This document shows, in pieces, positions 15,166-22,715 of a stretch of 64,000 nucleotides of DNA (the stretch's first letter is position 1; every line of letters starts with the position of its first letter). Below the pieces are notes generated by a model. That model was not told the DNA's origin. It searched no databases and saw only the letters and a program-made list of their open reading frames with translations. The translations under genes and the position numbers were made by a program. The stretch comes from Butyricimonas synergistica DSM 23225 (GTDB lineage: Bacteria; Bacteroidota; Bacteroidia; Bacteroidales; Marinifilaceae): NCBI RefSeq assembly GCF_000379665.1, contig NZ_KB903367.1:124001-188000 (forward strand). The letters are read 5' to 3'.

Positions 15166-16585
15166 GCAATTTCCCTTTTCGGCTGAGTTTGACAGTGAAT
15201 CCGAAATTGTCTTTGAAAAGTTTTCCTAAATCCCCATAAATACCTGTTTCTACCGAGAATGGTAAGTTGTGGAAGGGAAGGGTTACCTCTAAAGCTCCGG
15301 AGAATTGGTCTTTATTGAATTTATCCTTATACGTTCCGTAGTTTTTGGAATACGAGAGCATTAGCTTGTAAGGAGTGGTTTTCCATGCCATACCTTTTAT
15401 TCCGATATGGTGGGCGATGACCCGGTTGTTGATAATTCTAATCAGATTACCGCTTAAACCGGGAGTCATGAACGGGCTACCGATGACTTGCCCGTATAGC
15501 GTCCAGCCATTGGCATATTCTCCGTTATTGAAATAGTTGTCACATCCCCCGAGTACTTTTCTGCCATAAAAATGACTATTCGGGTCTTGTTTTGCAATTT
15601 CATCCGGTGTTGCTGGGCGATCATGCCGGGAACCGGATTGATATTTCGTGTAATAAAACTCGTATATTACATCAGAAATCCATTGTTCGGGGTTCTTTGA
15701 GCCATAATAAAAGCAATATGTGCCATCCGGGAAGGAACGGAAGTCTGTGCCTGAGCCGTCTTCAAAAGGAATATCGTGATAGAATGATAAGATGTAATTG
15801 TCTGCTAAATAATTAATTCTTAGATGTTCCCTCCCCAAGTGATTCCCTAAGGCATTGATCGAGTCGCTAACAGTAGATCCCGCACCTCCTCCTTCGGCGA
15901 AAATAATCCGAGAGTAATCACTGAAAGAACCCGGTTGTTTGCCCAAAGTAGGATGTTTACCAGCCCATTGTGCCCAATGTTCAAGTCCGGCAATGATTTC
16001 CAGGCGATGATGAGGCTTGATTTTCACGTAGAGAGATTTATTGTGCAGGCGGATGTCTTTCATGTAACTATCGTCAATCATCATGTAATCAGCCCAATTG
16101 AATTTGAAGGCGATAATTCCTTTGGTCAAGGGCACTTTAATAAATTCACTTCTCAAGTTATACCCGGGGAATGTCCGGGAGTTACCTGATCGGACGAAAT
16201 CTCCATTGGTGGAGGAAACGCCGTTATATTGCTCTTCCGGGTGAATCATACCAAGGTCAAGACGAAGATTGCGCCAACGGGCACTGGCGAAAAGTTGGTC
16301 TAAGATGATCTTGTTTCCCGGGCGGGATAAATACCCTCCGGCAGATATCCCATATGCGAATTGAATCTTATGTTTGTTCGTGAAATCGGAATATAGCCCC
16401 AGTTCGAGGAGAGTACCGTTCCCGTTTGGCATGAGTCCATGCCGGTTGCTTACAGCCCAAAAGGGTAATGTCTTTTGTGTGGAAACGAATCCCGATAATG
16501 ATGCGTTATATACAATATCTCGTTTTTGTCCTTGCCCTGATAAAGAAAACAAGATTACAAGAATGCCTACAAATAAAATTCTCAT
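15158..16585 (-). CDS. wzi: Capsule assembly Wzi family outer-membrane protein
   Basis: The 475-residue protein starts with a signal peptide (MRILFVGILVILFSLSGQ). It continues as an amphipathic beta-strand-rich chain typical of Wzi, an 18-strand outer-membrane barrel that anchors capsule or exopolysaccharide to the cell surface. Wzi-like segments include GFVSTQKTLPFWAVSNRHG near the N-terminus, the middle block DYMMIDDSYMKDIRLHNKSL, and HHIGIKGMAWKTTPYKLMLS near the end. It closes a glycan cluster, supporting a surface-anchoring role. Transcription is leftward from a -7 box at 16623. Its final codons overlap the end of ligase copy 2. Confidence 0.85.
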   Translation of the reverse strand: MRILFVGILVILFSLSGQGQKRDIVYNASLSGFVSTQKTLPFWAVSNRHGLMPNGNGTLLELGLYSDFTNKHKIQFAYGISAGGYLSRPGNKIILDQLFASARWRNLRLDLGMIHPEEQYNGVSSTNGDFVRSGNSRTFPGYNLRSEFIKVPLTKGIIAFKFNWADYMMIDDSYMKDIRLHNKSLYVKIKPHHRLEIIAGLEHWAQWAGKHPTLGKQPGSFSDYSRIIFAEGGGAGSTVSDSINALGNHLGREHLRINYLADNYILSFYHDIPFEDGSGTDFRSFPDGTYCFYYGSKNPEQWISDVIYEFYYTKYQSGSRHDRPATPDEIAKQDPNSHFYGRKVLGGCDNYFNNGEYANGWTLYGQVIGSPFMTPGLSGNLIRIINNRVIAHHIGIKGMAWKTTPYKLMLSYSKNYGTYKDKFNKDQFSGALEVTLPFHNLPFSVETGIYGDLGKLFKDNFGFTVKLSRKGKLLK

Positions 16586-16622
16586 GGCGCCGATCTAATA
16601 CACGTCTATACTTCTTCAGCGA

Positions 16623-16630
16623 CAAATGTA
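16623..16630 (-). promoter_or_regulatory. Candidate leftward -7 box (TACATTTG) for wzi
   Basis: The minus strand reads TACATTTG, fitting TAnnTTTG, 38 nt upstream of the wzi ATG at 16585 and just past the ispD stop. It gives wzi a promoter separate from the ispD operon. Confidence 0.45.
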
Positions 16631-16637
16631 TCTTTTT

Positions 16638-17330
16638 CTAACTTAAAAGACGTCGTTCTATGATGGAAATATCTTCTTTGTAAGTTAATTTAACATTAGA
16701 AGGCGACCCTTCGATGATTTTGATCACCGTGTCCGGCAAATAGCGTTTTACCACTCCACAGTCGTCCGTGCTGAAGAAATGGGGGTCTGTTAATGCTTGA
16801 TTATAAGCTTCGCGTAATGTTTCCACTAGAAAACCTTGTGGGGTTTGTACCTGAAATAGGGTAGAGCGATCGGGAATCTTGTTCACGAATTGACCGGATG
16901 TATCACTTTGCAGAATCGTATCGGTGGAAGGAATGGCTGTTGTACAAGCCGGATAATGATCGAGGGCTTCGATTGTATCGTCGATCATGTGCTGGGTGAC
17001 GAATAACCGGACTGCGTCATGGATGATAAATTTGCATTTTTCGTTCGGGTAGGCGTTTAAAGCAGCCAAAGTAGAGTGGTAGCGTTCTTTTCCGCCGGGA
17101 ATAATCATTTTTACCTTGTGGAAACCTTCGGCAGTGACGATTTTCCGTGTTTCATTCAAGTAATCTTTATGGACGACAATAACGATTTCGTCGATATGCT
17201 CGTTTTCCTCGAATGTTGTCAACGTGTGAGCCAATACCGTTTTCCCGGCAATAATAATAAATTGCTTTGGTAGTTCGCTGCCTAAGCGACGTCCGGAACC
17301 TCCGGCTAGAATTACCCCAATGTTCTTCAT
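16638..17330 (-). CDS. ispD: 2-C-methyl-D-erythritol 4-phosphate cytidylyltransferase
   Basis: This enzyme makes CDP-methylerythritol in the MEP isoprenoid pathway. The product is 230 residues, the usual IspD length. The N-terminal signature is VILAGGSGRRLGSELPKQF, the conserved IIHDAVRLFV follows (with the Asp and Arg of the CTP site), then TVAIPS-like TTAIPSTDTI, QTPQGFLVETLREAY, and the C-terminal KLTYKEDISIIERRL. The related TarI/IspD-like enzymes that make CDP-ribitol share these motifs. Given the surrounding glycan genes that alternative deserves mention, but no ribitol-5-phosphate reductase is nearby. It follows the GH92 gene by 42 nt that consist almost entirely of heptamer repeats. 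Confidence 0.85.
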   Translation of the reverse strand: MKNIGVILAGGSGRRLGSELPKQFIIIAGKTVLAHTLTTFEENEHIDEIVIVVHKDYLNETRKIVTAEGFHKVKMIIPGGKERYHSTLAALNAYPNEKCKFIIHDAVRLFVTQHMIDDTIEALDHYPACTTAIPSTDTILQSDTSGQFVNKIPDRSTLFQVQTPQGFLVETLREAYNQALTDPHFFSTDDCGVVKRYLPDTVIKIIEGSPSNVKLTYKEDISIIERRLLS

Positions 17331-17334
17331 AACA

Positions 17335-17385
17335 ATTGAAAATTGAAAGTTGAAAATTGAAAATGCAGATGCTCAATTTTCAATT
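17335..17385. repeat. TTGAAAA heptamers and inverted partner between GH92 and ispD
   Basis: Four copies of (A)TTGAAAA-type units at 17335-17363 face an inverted TTTTCAA copy at 17373-17385. The inverted copy contains the last codons and stop of the GH92 gene, so the repeat has set the GH92 C-terminus. The pair can fold into a hairpin in the operon mRNA. Confidence 0.7.
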
Positions 17386-19586
17386 TCTTCTTGTGTACTT
17401 AATTCAAATTCGAGTTCTCCGCCATTCATGATTTCGTCATGGGTGATCCATGTACGATCTAGGGATTCTCCATTCAATAATACTTTTTTCACGTAAATAT
17501 ATTGATCGTTTTCCCGGTTGGCTTTTATCACGAAACGGCGGTCTTGTCCAAGTTTGATAATTACTTTTTCAAACATCGGAGTTCCTAACTGATATTTGTC
17601 GTCACAGGGATTGACCGGGTAGAATCCTAATGCGGAAAAGACGTACCATGCAGACATTTGCCCGCAATCCTCGTTGCCGCATAGCCCGTCCGGACGATCC
17701 GTGTAGAGTTCCCGGCGGATTTTATCCACATAATATTGCGTTTTGTAAGGTTTGTCCGTGTGGTTAAATAAATAAGCCACGTGATGAGAAGGTTCGTTTC
17801 CGTGGGCATATTGTCCGATCAATCCACTGATGTCGGGAGAGGCATTACTGCCTTCTATGACAGAAGGAAGTGTGAACAGGCTATCCAATTTGAGTGCAAA
17901 GTTTTCCTTTCCCCCGTGCAAAGCGATGAGCCCTTCAATGTCATGGGGTACAAACCACGAGTATTGCCAAGCGTTTCCTTCCGTGTAATCATCATCCCGG
18001 TGTGTGGAAGAGAAAGGAGAGAAGGGGGTTCTCCAACTGCCGTCGGCTAATTTGCCTCGCATGAGTCCGGTCGAGGGATCAAACACATTCTTGTAGTTTT
18101 TGGATGATTCCATGAAATAAAGGTAGTCGTCTTCTTTGCCCAAAGCTTTTGCCATTTGCGCGATACACCAGTCATCGTATGCGAATTCAAGGGTTTTGGA
18201 TACCGATTCTTTTTCCAAGTCACAAGGTATATAATTGTATTCCCGGAAAACTCCCAACCCGTGTCCCTTGGAAAGAGAAGTTTCCTTCATCGCCTCGTAA
18301 GCTTTTTCAACGTCATATCCCCGTATGCCTTTCAAGTAAGCTTCCGTGATGACCGGAATGGCGTGGTTGCCGATCATGCAATGGCTCTCGTTACCCATTA
18401 ATTCCCAGTTCGGCAATAACCCGTAGGCCTCGTAATGCCGGATAAACGAGTTAACCATATCATTTACCCTGTTTTTTTGCGTGATGGTGAATAACGGATG
18501 CGAAGCTCTGAACGTATCCCACAGCGAGAATACGGTATATTGGTTTTCTTTGCCTACACTATGGATTTCCCCGTCCGGACCTTTGTAATTCCCGTGTGCG
18601 TCCGAGAACAGGTAGGGGGCAAGGTAAGCGTGGTAAAGGGCAGTATAAAATGTTCGTGTTTGTTCTTTTGTTCCGCCTTCAACTTTGATTCGAGATAAAG
18701 CCCGTTTCCATTGTTGTTTGGCTTCCCGGCGCACTTTGTCAAAACTCCAGTGAGGAAGTTCCCGGTCCAGATTAGCTGCAGCTCCCTCGCAATTGGCAGA
18801 GGATATACCGACTTTTACCAATACTTTGTTGGTTACAGTTCCGAAATCTATCCACGCGTATCCTTTGTCGGAAACGATTTTCTGCCCGTTCTTCAGTAGT
18901 TGCAAGGAATCGCTACCCGCCCAAACATCAACGTCCTGCGAAAATTCCATGAAGAAATAGACGTTATGCTCTCTCGCCCAACCGGTGGATTTACGGTACC
19001 CTTGTATCGTGCGGTTATTTATTTTCTTGATGGAGGTCATCACTGTCCGATCCCAATTTCTAGCCGTGGTTAAATCCAAGGTCACCCCGTAAACGGAATT
19101 TGCCGGGTATTGGTAAGCGTGCATACCGCAACGGGCAGTGACAGACAATTCAGTCTTTATGCCATTATCGAAGGTCACACTATAAAATCCCGGTTCCGCG
19201 ATCTCGTTAGCATGGGAGAACTTGGCGTACCCGGACGTGATAAAGTCGATGGCACTTTCTCCTGGTTGCGGTCTACCCGTGACCGGCAGAAGACGAATAT
19301 CCTGCAGGTCTCCGATTCCGGTACCGCTCAGGTGTGAATGTGAAAACGAAGAAATAATGCTATCACTGTAATGATAGCCGGAACACCACTCCCAACCGCT
19401 ACGTGGGTTATCCGGACCGAGTTGGATGCCTCCGAATGGTATGGCGGCTCCCGGGAAGCAATGCCCTTGCCCGGCAGTTCCAACAAATGGATCAACGTAG
19501 TCCGTAACTCGAGTTTCTTTTTCTTTTCGGCAGGACGTGAACGTCCCGATAGAACAGAGCAGGAGTATAAGGAGTCGTGTTTTCAT
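17373..19586 (-). CDS. Glycoside hydrolase family 92 (alpha-mannosidase)
   Basis: The 737-residue lipoprotein has a signal MKTRLLILLLCSIGTFTSC with the lipobox Cys at residue 19. It is therefore a surface or periplasmic enzyme. GH92 members are calcium-dependent exo-acting alpha-mannosidases. The N-terminal domain has YVDPFVGTAGQGHCFPGAAI and the catalytic domain has FSLWDTFRASHPLFTI. The C-terminal part has DRPDGLCGNEDCGQMSAWYV, holding the conserved 'GNED.GQMSAWY' block with catalytic acids, then GFYPVNPCDDKYQLGTP. It lies in a ROK kinase-GH92-ispD leftward operon with short gaps. No SusCD pair is adjacent, so the substrate (N-glycan or yeast mannan type) cannot be set. Confidence 0.95.
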   Translation of the reverse strand: MKTRLLILLLCSIGTFTSCRKEKETRVTDYVDPFVGTAGQGHCFPGAAIPFGGIQLGPDNPRSGWEWCSGYHYSDSIISSFSHSHLSGTGIGDLQDIRLLPVTGRPQPGESAIDFITSGYAKFSHANEIAEPGFYSVTFDNGIKTELSVTARCGMHAYQYPANSVYGVTLDLTTARNWDRTVMTSIKKINNRTIQGYRKSTGWAREHNVYFFMEFSQDVDVWAGSDSLQLLKNGQKIVSDKGYAWIDFGTVTNKVLVKVGISSANCEGAAANLDRELPHWSFDKVRREAKQQWKRALSRIKVEGGTKEQTRTFYTALYHAYLAPYLFSDAHGNYKGPDGEIHSVGKENQYTVFSLWDTFRASHPLFTITQKNRVNDMVNSFIRHYEAYGLLPNWELMGNESHCMIGNHAIPVITEAYLKGIRGYDVEKAYEAMKETSLSKGHGLGVFREYNYIPCDLEKESVSKTLEFAYDDWCIAQMAKALGKEDDYLYFMESSKNYKNVFDPSTGLMRGKLADGSWRTPFSPFSSTHRDDDYTEGNAWQYSWFVPHDIEGLIALHGGKENFALKLDSLFTLPSVIEGSNASPDISGLIGQYAHGNEPSHHVAYLFNHTDKPYKTQYYVDKIRRELYTDRPDGLCGNEDCGQMSAWYVFSALGFYPVNPCDDKYQLGTPMFEKVIIKLGQDRRFVIKANRENDQYIYVKKVLLNGESLDRTWITHDEIMNGGELEFELSTQEEIEN

Positions 19587-19597
19587 GATGTTTATTT

Positions 19598-20551
19598 CTA
19601 AGCGTTTAATTCATTCCATACAAGTGCGGATGCCCCGAATATAGCGGCATTCGTGGGAAGGGACGAGCGTAATATTTTTACTTTTTGTTTGAATACGTAC
19701 AACATATTGGCTTCCATTTGTTCCTGTGTGGTTTTGAAAAGCCATTCTCCGGCATTTGCAACCCCTCCTTGCAGGAATATAGCTTCTGGGCTGATAATGG
19801 CAACCAGGTTTGCTAGTGCTTTGCCCAATTGTTCACCGGTAATCTTGAAAGCTTCGAGTGCGATGGGGTCTCCTTTTTGAGCTGCATCATATACTTTCTT
19901 TGCCGTGATTTCCGTGTAGGGAATATCTCTTAAAGCACTCGGTGTATTTTCAAGGGCGAGCAATTCGCAAGCCGTGCGTTTGATTCCGGTTGCCGAAGCA
20001 TAAGTTTCGAGGCATCCCCGGCGACCGCAATTGCAGTATCTGTCGCCTCCGCACACGAGCGTGTGCCCGACTTCTCCAGCCAGTCCATCGTGTCCGTAAA
20101 CAAGTTTTCCATTTACCACGATACCGCTACCTAATCCGGTTCCCAGTGTAATAATCACGAAATCTTTCATCCCTTTTGCCCCGCCATATATCATTTCCCC
20201 GATTGCTGCAGCTTTTGCGTCATTAGTGATAAAGGAAGGTACGCCAAATTGTTTTACTAGCAATTCGACCATAGGAATAGTACCTTTCCACTTCAAATTA
20301 GCTGCATTTTCAATGGTTCCGTTGAAATAATTTCCATTAGGGGCGCCGACGCCGATGCCAATCAATTTGACCTCCAGTTTGGATAGTTCTTTATTTACCG
20401 TTTTGTGTAAATCCAGGACAAAATCTTGAGGGGTATTATACGCTGTTGTGGGTAAAGAGCCGTCTGCCAGGCAATTCCCATTTTTATCGATGATTCCGAA
20501 TGCGATATTGGTGCCGCCAATATCTATTCCTAAAGAGACAGTGGTTTGCAT
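19598..20551 (-). CDS. ROK family sugar kinase (glucokinase-like)
   Basis: The 317-residue ASKHA-fold kinase phosphorylates a hexose (glucose, mannose, fructose or N-acetyl sugar) in the cytosol. Features are LGIDIGGTNIAFGIIDKNG (phosphate-1 loop), GVGAPNGNYF, ITLGTGLGSGIVVNGK (phosphate-2), and the ROK zinc signature GHTLVCGGDRYCNCGRRGCL, containing CxCGxxGC, then ETYAS with Glu. The C-terminal adenosine loop is IFLQGGVANAG. There are no DNA-binding residues at the N-terminus, so it is a kinase and not a ROK repressor. It is 11 nt upstream of the GH92 gene; phosphorylating a released mannose is a reasonable inference. Confidence 0.9.
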   Translation of the reverse strand: MQTTVSLGIDIGGTNIAFGIIDKNGNCLADGSLPTTAYNTPQDFVLDLHKTVNKELSKLEVKLIGIGVGAPNGNYFNGTIENAANLKWKGTIPMVELLVKQFGVPSFITNDAKAAAIGEMIYGGAKGMKDFVIITLGTGLGSGIVVNGKLVYGHDGLAGEVGHTLVCGGDRYCNCGRRGCLETYASATGIKRTACELLALENTPSALRDIPYTEITAKKVYDAAQKGDPIALEAFKITGEQLGKALANLVAIISPEAIFLQGGVANAGEWLFKTTQEQMEANMLYVFKQKVKILRSSLPTNAAIFGASALVWNELNA

Positions 20552-20610
20552 AAATAATATATAAATTTGACAACAACATGATTTGCATCCTAAAATGCGG
20601 TTAAAGGTAA

Positions 20611-20647
20611 TAAAAAAATAAGAGACCGATGGGGCGATCTCTTATTT
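20611..20647 (-). terminator. Intrinsic terminator, leftward
   Basis: AAATAAGAGA and TCTCTTATTT form a perfect 10-bp stem. On the minus strand the loop reads TCGCCCCATCGG-like and the stem is followed by a run of T residues. It ends leftward transcripts, but it lies upstream of the ROK gene rather than after trmN6. Confidence 0.7.
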
Positions 20648-20713
20648 AATTACTAACTACTAACCTAAACATACAAACTTATGAAAAAAAACTGTGTCTT
20701 CTATCTGTTTTCT
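20611..20713 (-). ncRNA. Candidate small RNA or long leader, about 100 nt
   Basis: Between trmN6 and the ROK kinase gene, a leftward -7 box (20720-20727) is followed by roughly 100 nt without a gene and then by a strong intrinsic terminator (20611-20647). That is the layout of a stand-alone small RNA. It could instead be a terminated leader that controls the ROK-GH92-ispD operon, 60 nt further on. The plus strand of the same stretch holds a 15-codon frame (MKKNCVFYLFSTLQR) that looks like a decayed signal peptide, an alternative explanation for part of it. Confidence 0.4.
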
Positions 20714-20719
20714 ACATTA

Positions 20720-20727
20720 CAAAGATA
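20720..20727 (-). promoter_or_regulatory. Candidate leftward -7 box (TATCTTTG)
   Basis: The minus strand reads TATCTTTG. It stands about 73 bases before the intrinsic terminator stem and 98 nt past the trmN6 stop, so it would drive the candidate small RNA or leader. Confidence 0.45.
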
Positions 20728-20824
20728 GGGCGTATTCCATGATTTAATAGTTAATAGATCGTTAATCTTTTGTGTATATAGATTTAAATCTGGCAAACAA
20801 AATGTAATAAATGCCCTCCCGGAT

Positions 20825-21532
20825 TTATAGTTTCAAATAGAAATCTTTTGTTAATTGAGCGTAGGTTTCGTGGTAAAAATGACGTTCTATTTCGAGTATA
20901 ATAGTTTTATTTTCAGTCGGTTCCTGCTTTCTTGAAATTTCCAGTAATTTGCGTTTCGGAGGTTTGTTCGGGGTCGGATGAATTGTTGTAAATTTGTTAA
21001 CAAACCATTTACGAGGTTGGGCTAATGTTATAAAATGCTCCGTCTCGGGAACCGGCAGAATAACACAAAGTTTTCCTTCCGGGGTCAATAATTTTTCCGC
21101 GACGTTTAAAATATCCTCGTGAGTGAGAGTTTCGCAATGGCGTGCGAGTGCCCTGTTTAATTCCGGATTTTTGGTGGAGTTGATAAAGAAAGGCGGGTTA
21201 CACGTGATAACGTCGTACAGGTAAGTCGGTTTGAAATCCTGTACCCTTCCTTGGAAAAGTCGGATACGTTCTTTCCACGGGCAGTTTTGCACGTTTACTT
21301 TCGCCTGTTCGCAAGCAACTGGGTCAATTTCTACGGCATCTATTTGTATCGTCGAATTGCGTTGTGCCGCCATGATGGCTATCAGCCCTGTACCTGTTCC
21401 AATGTCAAGTAAACGATGTGCTGCCGTCAGATCTGCCCATGCACCCAAAAGAACACCGTCTGTACCTACTTTCATGGCACATTTATCCTGACGGATCATA
21501 AACTTTTTGAATTGGAAATAATCGTTTGCCAT
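20825..21532 (-). CDS. trmN6: tRNA1(Val) (adenine(37)-N6)-methyltransferase
   Basis: This 235-residue SAM-dependent class I methyltransferase modifies A37 next to the anticodon of tRNA1(Val) (YfiC/TrmN6 family). The N-terminus FQFKKFMIRQDKCAMKVGTD followed by GVLLGAWA is the family hallmark. LLDIGTGTGLIAIMAAQR is SAM motif I and IDAVEIDP is motif II. VITCNPPFFI is the NPPF catalytic tetrapeptide used by N6-adenine methyltransferases. The C-terminal basic segment NKPPKRKLLEI is probably for tRNA contact. It has no close operon partner; a repeat-bearing gap separates it from DUF5606. Confidence 0.92.
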   Translation of the reverse strand: MANDYFQFKKFMIRQDKCAMKVGTDGVLLGAWADLTAAHRLLDIGTGTGLIAIMAAQRNSTIQIDAVEIDPVACEQAKVNVQNCPWKERIRLFQGRVQDFKPTYLYDVITCNPPFFINSTKNPELNRALARHCETLTHEDILNVAEKLLTPEGKLCVILPVPETEHFITLAQPRKWFVNKFTTIHPTPNKPPKRKLLEISRKQEPTENKTIILEIERHFYHETYAQLTKDFYLKL

Positions 21533-21555
21533 GGCTGTCTATAAAGTTCGTGAAG

Positions 21556-21626
21556 TCTATAAGGTTTATAAAGTGATAAAGTAAAGAACCTTACAAACTT
21601 AATAAACCTTATAAACTTTATAAACT
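21556..21626. repeat. TTTATAAACY-type repeats with 11-bp inverted copy
   Basis: Short units of the form TATAAACC/TATAAAGT recur six or more times between trmN6 and DUF5606. GTTTATAAAGT at 21564-21574 is exactly inverted at 21615-21625, so the gap can form a long hairpin. It is another of the low-complexity junction families. Confidence 0.6.
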
Positions 21627-22041
21627 ATTTCTTCTCTTCTTCTTTCTTTTCCTCGGCCTCTTCGAGGTTCAGCATATTCTTTTCCAACAGCAGGTTATAC
21701 CATTGGATCATTTTCCGCATATCGGATACATATACCCGGTCTGCATCGTATTCCGGCACGACAGAGTCGATATAGTTCGTGATGTCCGCGGCAGATTCCT
21801 TGTGATTGATTGCCGGTTTGCCCTCTTCTTTCTCGTATATTCTTTTGAATACCTCTTTCAGGGGCATATCTTCATCTTCCGTGTATATGGAAATATCTTC
21901 AAGAGAAATAATTTTTGCGTTAGAATAAGCAGGAAAGCGTTTTCCGTCAAGTAATGATTCTACGATTAAAGCGTTCGATGTATTGCTAATTAATTTGTAT
22001 AATCCCGGTTTTCCTGAGATGGATAAAATTTCTTTCAACAT
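21625..22041 (-). CDS. DUF5606 domain-containing protein
   Basis: This 138-residue cytosolic protein is conserved in Bacteroidota; its function is unknown to me. The start MLKEILSISGKPGLYKLI is chosen because a -7 box lies 31 nt upstream (22072). An earlier in-frame ATG at 22074 would lie on the promoter itself. The N-terminal 75 residues form the DUF core (GKPGLYKLI, KRFPAYSNAKIISLEDISIY). The middle holds the helical KEVFKRIYEKEEGKPA. The C-terminus is a highly acidic and lysine-rich tail. The stop overlaps the edge of the TATAAA repeat region. Confidence 0.82.
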   Translation of the reverse strand: MLKEILSISGKPGLYKLISNTSNALIVESLLDGKRFPAYSNAKIISLEDISIYTEDEDMPLKEVFKRIYEKEEGKPAINHKESAADITNYIDSVVPEYDADRVYVSDMRKMIQWYNLLLEKNMLNLEEAEEKKEEEKK

Positions 22042-22071
22042 ATTGCTTTCTTTTTGTGTTTTAATGAGGGG

Positions 22072-22079
22072 CAAAAATA
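22072..22079 (-). promoter_or_regulatory. Candidate leftward -7 box (TATTTTTG) for DUF5606
   Basis: The minus strand reads TATTTTTG, 31 nt before ATG 22041. It decides the start codon of the DUF5606 gene. Confidence 0.5.
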
Positions 22080-22191
22080 CGAATCAATGTTTAAAAGTAA
22101 AAACAATGAATTGTTTATTTTTTATTGCCCTCGTGCAACGTTTGAATAAAAAATTGCATCTTGCCTGTGAAAAGGAAAATAAACGAGACTA

Positions 22192-22713
22192 ATGGACGAA
22201 GCGTGGGTGATTGAGGAATGCCGGAAAGGTAATCCGAAAGCACAAAAGTTTCTGTATGAATATTTCGCTCCCAGAATGATGGGCGTGTGTATCCGTTATG
22301 CCGGAAATCGGGATGCGGCTGGGGACTTATTGCAAGACGGCTTCGTGAAGATTTTCACCCGATTGAATGAATATACCGCTGCCGGAAGTTTGGAGGGATG
22401 GGTGCGGAGGATTTTTATCAATTGCGCTTTGGAAAAGATTCGCAAAGAAAGAATTTTTTCTAAAGTGATAGAGGGAGAGATTGATGTCGAGGATACCATA
22501 CCTTCGGTTTTGGAAACGTTGACAGAGCAGGAGATGCTGCAAATGATCCGGCAGTTGCCCGAGGGGTATCGTACGGTGTTTAATTTGTTCGCTATCGAAG
22601 GGTTCTCGCATAAAGAGATCGGAGAGATGCTTCATATTACGGAAGGAACCTCCCGCTCGCAATATGCCCGCGCCCGGCAGAGTTTGCAGGAAATGATTAA
22701 AAAGATGTACTGA
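22192..22713 (+). CDS. RNA polymerase ECF sigma factor (sigma-70 family)
   Basis: The 173-residue product has region 2 (FLYEYFAPRMMGVCIRYAGN, then DAAGDLLQDGFVKIF) and region 4 (LPEGYRTVFNLFAIEGFSHK, then EIGEMLHITEGTSRSQYARA). It has no region 1.1 or 3, so it is an ECF sigma factor. The next gene begins 2 nt after its stop and encodes a cytosolic stub plus a transmembrane helix, as expected of an anti-sigma protein. The same operon continues to the lipoprotein-radical SAM pair, suggesting that this sigma factor controls envelope functions including its own operon. No clean TAnnTTTG box is seen upstream. Confidence 0.93.
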   Translation: MDEAWVIEECRKGNPKAQKFLYEYFAPRMMGVCIRYAGNRDAAGDLLQDGFVKIFTRLNEYTAAGSLEGWVRRIFINCALEKIRKERIFSKVIEGEIDVEDTIPSVLETLTEQEMLQMIRQLPEGYRTVFNLFAIEGFSHKEIGEMLHITEGTSRSQYARARQSLQEMIKKMY

Positions 22714-22715
22714 TT

